A DNA stretch of 6,461 nt from Haliea sp. (GCA_016704305.1 JADJAL010000058.1:1-6461), one strand, 5' to 3'; positions 1 to 6,395 are shown, numbered from the stretch's first letter. Translations and numbers: made by a program. The notes: generated from the letters alone by a model not told the origin.

Positions 1-53
1 TGACCCGGGGTTTTCATCTAAAACTGACCCACCGGTTTATGCGCGCAGTATAG
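1..53. repeat. Left terminal repeat region of the IS21 element
   Basis: This is the istB-side end. It contains two TGACCC copies (1-6 and 25-30), the second extending to TGACCCACC. Between them lie GGGGTTTT and CATCTAAAA. The same blocks recur in inverted orientation at 2400-2442, with slightly longer spacing there (outer-to-inner 34 bases against 24 here). Multiple subterminal repeats of this kind are the presumed IstA binding sites in IS21-family elements. Nothing else is visible up to the istB stop at 54. Confidence 0.75.
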
Positions 54-869
54 CTACACGCGGTGGTGGGTGGATTCTGTGTCCGGTGGTCTGTCTCCTT
101 GAGGTTTGGGGTGACGAGCACGGCCCGGCTGCAGCCGGGCCGTGCTCGTTTTGAAGCGCCAGGACTCGTTGCCGGTCTCAACGATATGGCAGTGATGGGT
201 CAGCCGATCCAGCAGCGCCGTCGTCATCTTGGGGTCGCCAAAGACGCTGCCCCACTCCGTGAAGGACAGGTTGGTCGTGATCATCACGCTGGTGTGCTCG
301 TAGAGCTTCGAGAGCAGATGGAACAGCAGCGCGCCGCCGGCCTGGCTGAAGGGCAGGTAGCCCAACTCGTCAAGAATCACCAGATCGACGTAGAGCAGGC
401 GCAGCGCGATCAGGCCCGCCTTTGCCCCGGGCCTTCTCCTGCTCCAGCGCATTGACCAGTTCCACCTTCGAGAAGAAGCGCACCCGCTTGCCCAGATGCC
501 GGATCGCCTGATGCCGATGGCCGTCGCCAGATGCGCATTGCCGGTTCCCGGGCCGCCGATCATCACCACGTTGTGGGCCGCGCCGATGAAGTCGCCACCG
601 TGCAACCGGCGCACCAGCGCCTCATCGACCTTGGTTTGCGCGAAGTCGAAGCCGGCCAGATCCCGGTGCGCCGCAAACCGCGCCGCCGTCATCTGGTAGG
701 CGATCGAGCGCACGTCGCGCTCGGCCGCTTCGGCTGCCAGCAGCTCGCCCATCCAGTGCTCTGGATCAAGATCGCTGTGGCGCGCCCGCGCGAGAAGCTC
801 CGGCCAGCACTGCGCCATGCCGTTGCAGTTTGAAGGCGCCCTGAGCCGACCGATCAGTTCAATCGACAT
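54..869 (-). CDS. istB: IstB, AAA+ ATPase helper of IS21 transposition (Walker A mutated, internal frameshifts)
   Basis: IstB is the ATP-dependent DNA-binding partner of IstA that selects and remodels target DNA. The ATG at 869 follows a strong GGAGG (876-880) and overlaps the istA stop, the classic arrangement, so I prefer it to starts further upstream in the open frame. The protein is 271 residues (family about 245-270). Visible motifs are GGPGTGNAH at the Walker A site (residues about 105-113), VILDELGYLP (Walker B), the sensor-like TTNLSF and the arginine-containing DRLTHH. The Walker A Lys/Thr pair is replaced by Asn-Ala (codons AAT GCG at 539-534), which should abolish nucleotide binding. 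Residues about 120-152 do not match the family: a one-base loss near 510 (GCATCAGG where GCATGCAGG is expected) and an added A near 422 put the stretch in the wrong frame and then restore it. A similar compensated pair is likely near 820-843. The last 26 residues are element-specific and contain a perfect palindrome. Confidence 0.93.
   Translation of the reverse strand: MSIELIGRLRAPSNCNGMAQCWPELLARARHSDLDPEHWMGELLAAEAAERDVRSIAYQMTAARFAAHRDLAGFDFAQTKVDEALVRRLHGGDFIGAAHNVVMIGGPGTGNAHLATAIGIRRSGIWASGCASSRRWNWSMRWSRRRPGAKAGLIALRLLYVDLVILDELGYLPFSQAGGALLFHLLSKLYEHTSVMITTNLSFTEWGSVFGDPKMTTALLDRLTHHCHIVETGNESWRFKTSTARLQPGRARHPKPQGDRPPDTESTHHRV
114..149. repeat. 36-bp perfect palindrome inside the 3' end of istB
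   Basis: The half site ACGAGCACGGCCCGGCTG is followed immediately by its exact reverse complement, with no spacer (centre between 131 and 132). It is very GC-rich. On the plus strand it runs into TTTT (149-152), so it resembles an intrinsic terminator for transcripts coming from outside toward istB in antisense. On the minus strand there is no following T-run, and the arms are translated as Thr-Ser-Thr-Ala-Arg-Leu-Gln-Pro-Gly-Arg-Ala-Arg. The palindrome itself is certain; its terminator role is inferred. Confidence 0.85.
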
Positions 870-2354
870 GGCTAGCCTCCGGGCGTAGTCGGTCATAGCG
901 ATGGACATCGGGTCTCGGCTCCTCGGCCACCGACAGCGTCGTTGCCACCGGCGCGAGCGGGGGCGCACCCGATTTGAGCCGTGCCAGCACGTTCATCACG
1001 TGCTCGCCGCTGGGCCGACCGGATTCAAGCGACCGCTCAACGGCCACGATGACCGCGTCCAGACCGTGGGCCGGAATCGCGCCCAGTACGTCGGCCATCA
1101 CCCGGTCGCCGCCCAGTTGTTTGAGCAGATGGCGCTGCAGGCGCAGCAACGGCTCGGGCATCTCGGCAAACGGGGCGCCGTTGCGCAGGGCGCCCGGTTT
1201 GCGTCCGATGACGCCGATGTAGTGCGTAAAGTCGTAGAAGGTCTGATCGCGCTCGAAGCTGCGCGCGTGTCGTGCAACTTCCTGGCCCTCGGCCACGAGC
1301 CTTAGTTCGCCCGGATAGACACGCAGGCTGGGGACGGCGTGGGCGTGTTCGGCCGGCACGCTGTAAAGCGATTGCGCTGGAAGTGGTTGAGCGCTGCGCA
1401 TGTCACGGGACGGTTTCTCGACGTAGCCATCGAACGCTGGGGTTCGGCAGCATGCGCATAAGCTCGTTCTGCAGCACATCGGCGAGCGTCAGCGCAGGCC
1501 ATTCCTGTTGGCCATGTCAGCCCATGCCTGCCGGCACAGCTCGCCCAGCCAGGCCGGCTCATCGAGTCTTCCAGCGCCGCTCGCCCGCGTGCCGGAAAAT
1601 ATCTGCCGGCGACGATCCTGACGTTCTTCTCCACGCGCCCTTCCCAGCCCGCCGCCCGGTTGCAGAACTGTGGTTCGAACAGGTAGTGGCTGCACAGGGC
1701 GTGAAGCGTCGGGTTGATGTCGCGTTCCTTGCCGCGGCCGACCCGGTCGACGGCGGTCTTCATGTTGTCGTAGATGCCACGACGCGCCACACCGCCGAAG
1801 GCGGCAAAGGCACGGGCATGCGCGTCGAAGAGCATCTCGTGGCTTTGTGCCGGGTAGGCGCTCAGCCAGAACGCGCGGCTCGCGCACAGCTGGTGTGGGC
1901 CACTTCGGCCGCCGGCGCAAGCCGCCAATGAAGACGTACTCGGTGCTCCAGTCGAACAGGAAGGCTTCGCCCAGCGCAAGGTGAGCGGCACGTACGCCGC
2001 ACCGGGCTTGCTCGCCTTATCCGCTCGCCAGCGCTTTAACAAAGGCGCAGACCCGGTTATAGCTGCCTGAGTAGCCCTGCGCCCGAATCGCCTCGAACAT
2101 CGCCCGCGCGGTGCGCCGATCCCGCTTGGGCCGGTGGCGGTCGGTGTTCAACCACTGACCCAATTGATCCGCCCAGGCGTCGACGACGCTCCTGGCGGCA
2201 CGCGGTCTGTACCGCGGCTCGACAACGTCCTGCTTGCGAAGCCAATGCCGGATGGTGTTCCGGGAGACCCGGTTTGCCGCGCGATCTCGCGCAGCGGCAG
2301 GTGGTCGCGGAAGTGCATCCGCCTGATCTTGGCCAACATGCCCACTTTGATCAC
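859..2354 (-). pseudogene. istA: IstA, IS21-family DDE transposase, broken by many single-base indels
   Basis: IstA catalyses strand cleavage and joining at the element ends. The start is GTG at 2354 after GGAG/GAGGA, giving MIKVGMLAKIRRMHF, the standard IstA N-terminus leading into a helix-turn-helix. Family residues then continue, but in all three frames. RNTIRHW..QDVVEPRY and AMFEAIRAQGYSGSYNRVCAF are out of the first frame. KRWRADKAS opens a second frame at about 2036. RGIYDNMKTAVDRV (second catalytic Asp) and NRAAGWEGRVEKNV (catalytic Glu) follow. The C-terminal part from about 1443 reads FDGYVEKPSR and YSVPAEHAHAVPSLRVYP to RLRPEASHVD, ending at TGA 861-859. The first catalytic Asp survives at base level (about 1951-1953, FDWS context) but out of frame. 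Expected bases seem missing near 2268, 1979, 1906, 1891, 1620, 1510 and 1443, with other changes near 2035, 1407 and 1370. Without indels this would be about 500 residues, normal for IstA. Positions come from memory of the family, not an alignment. Confidence 0.9.
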
Positions 2355-2399
2355 TCCTCGATCTCCTGCCTAAAAAAATGTAGCAGGGTAGTCAATCAA

Positions 2400-2442
2400 G
2401 GTGGGGCAGATTTCGATGCAATTTAACCCCGCAAGTGGGTCA
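2400..2442. repeat. Right terminal repeat region of the IS21 element
   Basis: Read on the minus strand from 2442 this is TGACCC, then GCGGGGTT, then CATCGAAATC and TGCCCCACC (2408-2400), matching the block order of the left end. The inner copy differs from the left inner copy by one base (TGCCCCACC against TGACCCACC). The istA start lies about 45 bases inside this end, and the gap holds a run of seven A/T (2372-2378) and the istA ribosome-binding site. Confidence 0.75.
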
Positions 2443-3031
2443 ATTCTGGGAGTCGTCAACAGGCTTGAAGCCCCGGGGCGATTCAAACCATGTGTGGGCG
2501 TACGACTTCAGGCGTTCGACACCTGCGCCAACAGTCAGCAGCTCGTGCCCTTTTGACGGTGATCGACGAACACACGCGGAGGCACTGGCGTTCTGTGGCG
2601 GGCAGCATTTCGTTCGGAGCGCGCAGTCGGGACTGAGCCGGTTGATCAGCGAACGCGGTGCGCCGCAGTTTCTGCGTTCGGACAACGGCCCGGAGTTCGC
2701 CCTGACCCGGTTGTTGCAGTGGGCCGCGGACGAGGGCTTGCAGATGGCGCTGTCGCAACCGGGCAAAGCCGTGGCAGAACGGTGGCGTGAGGAGTTTCAA
2801 CGGCAAGTTTCGCGACGAGTGCCTGTCGATGGAATACTTCCGGAACCGCACGGAAGCGCGGGTCGTGATCGAACAATGGCGGCGCCATTACAACGCAGTA
2901 CGACCGCACTCTGCACTGGGCTACTGGCACCGACGCAGTTCGTCGAACCCTGTCAGGCAAGGACCACGAAGCCACTTCTCTCAAGTAATTCGTGGTCCAA
3001 GAATCTGGGCAATGAACTCGTTCTGTGGTGA
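2443..3031 (+). pseudogene. IS3-family OrfB transposase, 3' part only, frameshifted
   Basis: This is the rve/DDE integrase-core half of an IS3-family transposase. Visible in order are SNHVWAYDF (2477-2505, first catalytic Asp), then in another frame LTVIDEHTR (about 2552-2578), LISERGAPQFLRSDNGPEF (2642-2698, second catalytic Asp), AADEGLQMAL, then in another frame SFNGKFRDECLSMEYF and EQWRRHYNAVRPHSALGY (2793-2928), and finally LAPTQFVEPC. The catalytic Glu just before SFNGK (NESFNGK in relatives) is disrupted: the in-frame codons there read Val-Arg. The N-terminal half of OrfB and all of OrfA are absent, because the IS21 end lies immediately upstream. Several one-base indels are needed to join the frames (near 2505, 2575, 2610, 2765 and 2785). 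The wording resembles IS407-like members, but I am not sure of the subgroup. The natural stop is unclear: one frame ends at 3031, and a TAA at 2986 lies in the loop of a hairpin. Confidence 0.88.
2961..2998. repeat. Inverted repeat (10-bp arms) near the 3' end of the IS3 remnant
   Basis: GGACCACGAA at 2961-2970 pairs exactly with TTCGTGGTCC at 2989-2998, with an 18-base loop that contains a TAA. It could form a hairpin at the end of the orfB transcript. There is no T-run after it, so it is not a standard intrinsic terminator. The true right end of the IS3 element is probably just beyond, around 3010-3020 (CTGGGCA), but I cannot fix it without the left end. Confidence 0.5.
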
Positions 3032-3053
3032 AAGGTCTGATTCGTTCGGTATG

Positions 3054-3441
3054 TTACGGAATCAGATGCGTTGTCTGCCCTGGCATGACGAATTGAATCA
3101 CCCCGCCCATACGCACGCGAGCTGCACGTATTGTCCAGAGCCGGTTGATTAGCGATCAGCACATCGGGTGCGCCGGGTATCCAGGGTGACGGCGTATTGG
3201 GAATGCAGGGCATGGGGGTCAGCGCACCCATTGCCGCTGACGTCGCGGACGCGACCGTCGGATTGGCAAGGCTGGTGCATACGCCGAAAGGCATAATGTT
3301 GAGCATTGATTTGTGGTCCATGATGTTTGCGGCCGGTTGGTTGCTGGTGAGCACGCGATTGATTGGCAGCACGACCAGAGCGCTCGGCGCAGCGCCGAAG
3401 CTGCAGACCAGTTGGGCGGTGTTGCATACTTGAAGTGGCAT
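3054..3441 (-). pseudogene. DUF4280 PAAR-like protein, T6SS-associated, with one 3' frameshift
   Basis: DUF4280 proteins are small PAAR-like proteins linked to T6SS and other contractile injection systems, thought to cap the spike or carry effectors. The ATG at 3441 has GGAG eight bases upstream (3453-3450) and gives MPLQVCNTAQLVCSFGAAPS. Family hallmarks follow in order: VLPINRVL, IMDHKSMLNIMPFGVC, SLANPTVASATSAAMGALTP, MPCIP, PWIPGAPDVLIANQPALDNTC. Around 3108 a run of extra G (TATGGGCGGGG where TATGGCGGGG is expected) shifts the frame. Corrected by one base, it reads YGGVIQFVMPGQTTHLIP and stops at TAA 3056-3054, exactly the family C-terminus, for a total of 128 residues. As read, the frame instead runs on into the IS3 remnant. 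The gene is divergent from the FHA gene and just upstream of the IS3 insertion, which falls beyond its stop codon. Family call is strong; function is by family association. Confidence 0.9.
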
Positions 3442-3569
3442 CGTGAGAGCTCCGTGAAATGCGAAGTATTGGGGTCGAGGGCTCCCCATGACTTGAAAAG
3501 CACGTCGGTGCGTCGACAACGGTATCCCGAGATTGGCACATTATCGGTCGTACGATCTCGTGTCCCGGA
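3442..3569. promoter_or_regulatory. Divergent intergenic region between the DUF4280 and FHA genes
   Basis: These 128 bases must hold the promoters of both genes. The ribosome-binding site of the DUF4280 gene (GGAG, minus strand 3453-3450) is clear. For the FHA gene only CCGGAG just before GTG 3570 is seen, too close to act as a normal site. A GATAAT on the minus strand near 3545-3540 could be a -10 box, but no matching -35 was found. I see no convincing operator; TCGTACGA (about 3548-3555) is a short palindrome only. Confidence 0.4.
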
Positions 3570-5074
3570 GTGTTCCTGGTTTCATCCATCCAATTGCGCC
3601 GGCAGCTGAAACTGATCTTGCTGAAATGTCCTGCGTCTTCGTCGGCCGAGCTGCACAGTCCGGCGCATTTCGGGACCGCGGGCGGTAGCATTGGGCGAAG
3701 CCCCGATTGCACCGTGGTGCTTCCCGAGCGGTATATGTCGAGGGTGCATGTCGAGATCCGACATCGCTCAGATCGATATTCCCTTAAAGTGCTGTCGAAA
3801 AACAATCCGGTGCTGATCAACGGGGATTCCTTCGAACATCCTCAAGCCTGCGAGCTTCAAGAGGGTGACCGCATCGTGATTGGCGACTACGAATTCTCCG
3901 TGTCGCTTGTTGTGACCGCTACCCCGGATATCGGCCTCCCGACACAGGTGCTGTCGGTCTCGATGTTTTCGATCAAAAGCATCGCGGCAAAAGTCCGGTT
4001 AAACAGGAAGAAACCTTTCCGGATCCATTTTCCGGGATATTCAAGCCACCAAGACCGCAGCGAGCGACGGCGGCGAGTCCGCCCGTAGCACCCCCCGACT
4101 CGTTGTTGGAGGCGCTGTCAGCCAGTGATGACCCGGTAGCTCGATTACTGGGATCTGGCGGCAGGAATCCTGTGTCGTCGGGGGACCTCTATCAGCTCGC
4201 TCCCCGAAGCAGGGGCGATCCACTCCAGGCGGGATTCGGTTTCAACAACATTGATATCGCGAACGTAGCCCCGGGTCCGATTTCGGCCTCGTCGGGCGTA
4301 CGATCCAGTCCAGACGTGTTGCGCGCACTGGATGACCTGAACGCTTTTTTCATCCTTGCCGCAACAGGCGGCAAGGCAGCGAAGTGGGAAGCAGGAGACA
4401 AGTCAGCCCTCCGCAACGAAGTCTTGCCGCTGCAGACGGAGCCGACGAATACTCCGCCAACTGTCGAACTGCACGCCTTGCCTTCACAGGAAATCAATGA
4501 GGGAAGTCGCGACCATCGACCTTCTGAGTGCGCTGTATCGCGGAATCGGCCTGCCTGTGCCTGCACTGAGCCCCGCTGAAGCCGAACGGACGGCCGAAAT
4601 GATGGGTGAGCCTCATCGCAGCTTCAAAATGCGAGGCTTGTTCGAGCTGATTGCGCTGCGCGACCGTGCGTGATGAACTCAAGGTTGATGGACGTACCAT
4701 GGTCGCATCGCAATTGAACAATCCGCTCAAGCACACCGAATCGTACGAAGATGCGCTGCGTTGCATCGTCACCACCGGAGCCCACAGCAAGATGTTCCTG
4801 CCGCCGCTCGATGCAATGAATGAATTCATTTGGCGACCTCCGCGCTCACGAGATGGCGATGATTGCCGGCATGCGGGCGGCGCTTGCTGGTTTGCTCCAG
4901 CGCTTCGCGCCGGACAATCTTGAGCGACGCCTCAAGAAGGGCAGTGCGTTCAGCCTGCCGATCCCCGGTGCCGCGAAGTCAAGACTTTGGGACGCCTTCG
5001 TGGCGATGCATAGGCATTTGCATTCGCCTCGGCGTTCCGGGCGGGAAGGTGGTTTTCACAACGCTGCCCGCTGA
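3570..5074 (+). pseudogene. tagH: T6SS FHA-domain protein (TagH/Fha1 type), frameshifted, C-terminus shortened
   Basis: TagH/Fha proteins bind phosphothreonine through an N-terminal FHA domain and promote T6SS assembly, often under PpkA/PppA control, in the cytoplasm. From GTG 3570 the FHA domain is clear: GGSIGRSPDC (residues 38-47), YMSRVHVEI with the Ser-Arg-x-His core (55-63), NPVLING (79-85) and GDRIVIGDYEF (99-109). A one-base loss near 3905-3950 moves to a frame carrying a Pro-rich linker (SPVKQEE, PDPFSGIFKPPRP, DDPVARLLG) to about 4500. The T6SS-specific C-terminal domain follows: VATIDLLSALYRGIGLPVPA (4507-4566), MRGLFELIALR, then RDELKVDGRTMVASQLNNPL (4668-4727), NPLKHTESYEDALRCI, MFLPPLDAMNE, then DLRAHEMAMIAGMRAALAGL (4835-4894), RLWDAFVAMHRHL (4984-5022). 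Frame changes lie near 4500, 4660 (probably a lost GC pair in a GCGCGC tract) and 4826, plus a compensated pair at about 4605-4630. Family members usually continue about 20-30 residues past EDDFH-like; here it ends EGGFHNAAR. GTG 3570 is the only start seen in frame and is uncertain. Confidence 0.88.
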
Positions 5075-5108
5075 GTGCGCAAACGCATGATGTCGCACTG
5101 CGTCCTGC

Positions 5109-5405
5109 CTACCGGGGTTTAGTGCATTGACCGTATACGTTGAATGCATCCGCAGCGACCGCAATGGCGCCTGCAATGCACCCGATGCCTAAGGTTCCCA
5201 CGCAGACAAAGGCGCCCGCACCGGTGGAAAGCGCCAGGGTCGCGACTGCCATCCTGCATTTGTCCAGTTCCGCCATCCCCGCTGCGGGAAACCACCTTTC
5301 AGCCATGGTCAGCGTGATGTACATGGACGCCTTTGCGGGCGTCATCTCGGCTACTTTGAGCAATCCGATGGATTTGAGTGTCTGACCCGCCGCAAAGTTG
5401 GCCAT
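5109..5405 (-). CDS. Unknown small protein with glycine/alanine-rich hydrophobic C-terminal half
   Basis: I do not recognise this protein. Taken from ATG 5405 (MANFAAGQTLKSIG) it has 98 residues. Residues 1-51 look amphipathic and helical (KASMYITLTMAERWFPAAG, AELDKCRM). Residues 52-87 are strongly hydrophobic and rich in Gly and Ala, with GCIAG as a GxxxG pair and GIG just before it, consistent with one or two membrane helices or a glycine zipper. It has four cysteines (50, 68, 75, 94). It is convergent with the FHA gene, whose end is only 34 bases away. No clear ribosome-binding site precedes the ATG (GGGTTGGAA only). It may be the C-terminal half of one longer protein starting at 5640, broken by a frameshift near 5408. 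A pore-forming effector, or an immunity protein for one, would fit the location, but that is inference from neighbourhood and composition only. Confidence 0.55.
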   Translation of the reverse strand: MANFAAGQTLKSIGLLKVAEMTPAKASMYITLTMAERWFPAAGMAELDKCRMAVATLALSTGAGAFVCVGTLGIGCIAGAIAVAADAFNVYGQCTKPR

Positions 5406-5640
5406 TTCCAACCCTCTGATCCGGACGCTGCTGCAACTGCGCCAGACACTGCAGCCCCTTCCTCGCCAGTGCAGATGCCACCTGAGCCTTGCTCTGCGGA
5501 AACGCTTCGGCAATTTCCAGCGAGGCGTTGAATACATCTGGCAAGCGAAACAACCAGCGTGTCCGTGCTCAGGAGGACAGTTTCTTGTTGGCGCTGATCT
5601 TCAGTAAATCCCTGGTCTGGGACTGGATGACTTGCGGCAT
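5406..5640 (-). pseudogene. Unknown ORF, probably the frameshifted N-terminal part of the 5109-5405 gene or a separate small gene
   Basis: From ATG 5640, preceded by GCGAGG at a usable distance, it reads MPQVIQSQTRDLLKISANKK, then meets TGA at about 5572-5570. The next natural-looking stretches are STDTLVVSL (a second frame, about 5568-5542) and then, back in the first frame, LPDVFNASLEIAEAF, AQVASALARKGLQCLAQL and QQRPDQRVGN (about 5540-5405), which look like helical protein. Two one-base indels would join these into about 78 residues. A third near 5408 would fuse them to MANFAAGQTL to give one protein of roughly 175 residues. The conserved helical character in a single register on each side of the breaks is the argument for a real gene. 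I cannot assign a family. Confidence 0.45.
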
Positions 5641-5742
5641 GACACACCTCGCTGCGAGTTTGGATTGGCTGATGGCAAACGTTCAGGGTACGTTGCGATA
5701 CCTTACAGCGCCGTCGGGATGCGGCCCTCCTGGCACGCCACC

Positions 5743-5994
5743 TCAGTTGTCGTGATGGGTCACCTCTGCCGCCCGGCCCGGCACCAGCAGTCCCGATGCA
5801 CACCCGCTGGCCGCTGACCGTTGTCCCGATCGTAGAGCCAGTGGTGAAGTAAAGCGCGCCGGGCGTCTTCACCGCGCGGTTTCCAGATTCCGGAATGCGC
5901 CGACATTGATGCCGCCGCGTTGCGGAACAAGATTGATGTCGGTCGGCCCGCCAGCGATGCGGGATGGCGTGCCCGCGATGATAATGAGGACCAC
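5743..5994 (-). pseudogene. Unknown small ORF (about 83 residues), frameshifted
   Basis: From GTG 5994, directly after the reconstructed stop of the upstream ORF, it reads VVLIIIAGTPSRIAGGPTDI, NLVPQRGGINVGAFRNLETA, then across an indel at about 5868 (TGA in the original frame; an added CG or a lost base) KTPGALYFTTGSTIGTTVSG and QRVCIGTAGAGPGG. A second frame change near 5757 would give VTHHDN and a TGA at 5745-5743; otherwise the frame stays open for another 390 bases of low-quality, Arg-rich translation. The residues are rich in Gly and Thr with alternating beta-like patterns. I do not recognise the family and see no signal peptide. Start and end are tentative. Confidence 0.4.
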
Positions 5995-5997
5995 CGC

Positions 5998-6304
5998 TCA
6001 GCGGAAATCTTGCCATTCGTGCTCCATCGCGTTCGTGCGCGTCGCGACCGGCGCTGATTCCCCACGCCGCAATCAGCCGCTCTGCCGTGATATCGAAAAG
6101 ATACGAAAAGCGGCTGACCGTGGTTTCGATTACGTCCATATCCCGCGTATCGTGTCCGTAGCCGGTCAGCCATTGATCGACGAGAAAGGGAATGACCCGC
6201 GAGCGGAATGCCGCCTCCGACGTCTCCGTCGCACGCGGCATCAGGCCATTCAGCTTTGCAAGATAGGAAATCATGTAGCGGCTCATACGCGGTTGCCCTG
6301 CCAT
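5998..6304 (-). pseudogene. Unknown small protein (about 100 residues), probable single frameshift near its end
   Basis: From ATG 6304 it reads MAGQPRMSRYMISYLAKLNG, LMPRATETSEAAFRSRVIPF, LVDQWLTGYGHDTRDMDVIE, TTVSRFSYLFDITAERLIAA, WGISAGRDA: a well-formed, mixed-charge soluble protein, so the reading frame is very likely real. An alternative ATG at 6286 (MSRYMI) has CAGGG upstream and may be the true start. Near 6040 one extra base shifts it; corrected, it ends TNAMEHEWQDFR at TGA 6000-5998. The open frame continues beyond 6040 only as Arg/His-rich out-of-frame sequence. It sits 88 bases downstream of a gene ending at 6393 and is followed at once by another unknown ORF, so the minus-strand genes may form an operon. 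I cannot assign a function; an effector or immunity role is only suggested by the T6SS neighbours. Confidence 0.55.
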
Positions 6305-6376
6305 GCAATGAATATCGTTCGAGCCACTGGATTCAACCCCACGCCATCAGGCTGCCGTGCTGACCTTGCAGCGAGA

Positions 6377-6395
6377 TGACGCTTCGCAAGCGTCA
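6377..6395. terminator. Hairpin overlapping a stop codon (possible terminator)
   Basis: TGACGCTT (6377-6384), a 3-base loop and AAGCGTCA (6388-6395) make a perfect 8-bp stem. On the minus strand the stem starts with the TGA stop of the gene entering from the right edge. No T-run follows on either strand, so termination is uncertain; it may equally stabilise the 3' end. Confidence 0.45.

Larger units (their letters stand above)
1..2442 (-). mobile_element. IS21-family insertion sequence (istA-istB), full length but frameshifted
   Basis: The element is about 2.44 kb, normal for IS21. Both ends begin TGACCC when read inward (1-6 on plus, 2442-2437 on minus). Each then has a GGGGTT block and a CATC-AAA-CTG-CCCACC block, so the ends are imperfect multiple terminal repeats as in IS21 elements. 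Inside are istA (transposase) and istB (AAA+ helper), both on the minus strand in the standard order with overlapping stop and start. The window starts exactly at the outer TGACCC, so the left flank and target-site duplication cannot be seen. The right flank runs directly into an IS3-family transposase remnant. Both genes are damaged as read (istA by many frameshifts, istB by a lost Walker A lysine), so this copy should be immobile unless the indels are sequencing errors. Family assignment is very secure; the exact outer boundary is good to a few bases. Confidence 0.9.

Noticed and set aside
63..833. Open frames on the plus strand antisense to istB (63-455, 496-699, 531-833)
   Set aside because: They are complements of a clear IstB coding sequence; high G+C keeps antisense frames open, and their translations show no domain.
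2635..3149. 12-base exact repeat GAGCCGGTTGAT at 2635-2646 and 3138-3149
   Set aside because: The copies lie in unrelated coding contexts (IS3 orfB and the DUF4280 gene) on opposite reading strands; length is compatible with chance in GC-rich DNA, and it does not frame the IS3 element.
2435..3152. Programmed frameshifting in the IS3 transposase
   Set aside because: IS3 programmed shifts occur at the orfA/orfB junction, which is not in the window. The breaks here fall inside the catalytic core at several places and remove conserved residues.
3534..3550. Possible sigma-54 promoter (TGGCAC followed downstream by CGGT)
   Set aside because: The -24-like TGGCAC is good but the required GC at -12 is absent at the correct spacing.
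3149..3820. Minus-strand frame of 223 residues overlapping the FHA and DUF4280 genes
   Set aside because: It is antisense to the FHA domain for half its length and in the wrong frame of the DUF4280 gene for the rest; no family features.
5351..6304. A single 317-residue protein on the minus strand
   Set aside because: Only the first 85-90 residues and a middle piece (about 5868-5760) look like protein; the rest is Arg/His/Ser-rich, typical of out-of-frame GC-rich DNA. Better explained as several small frameshifted ORFs.
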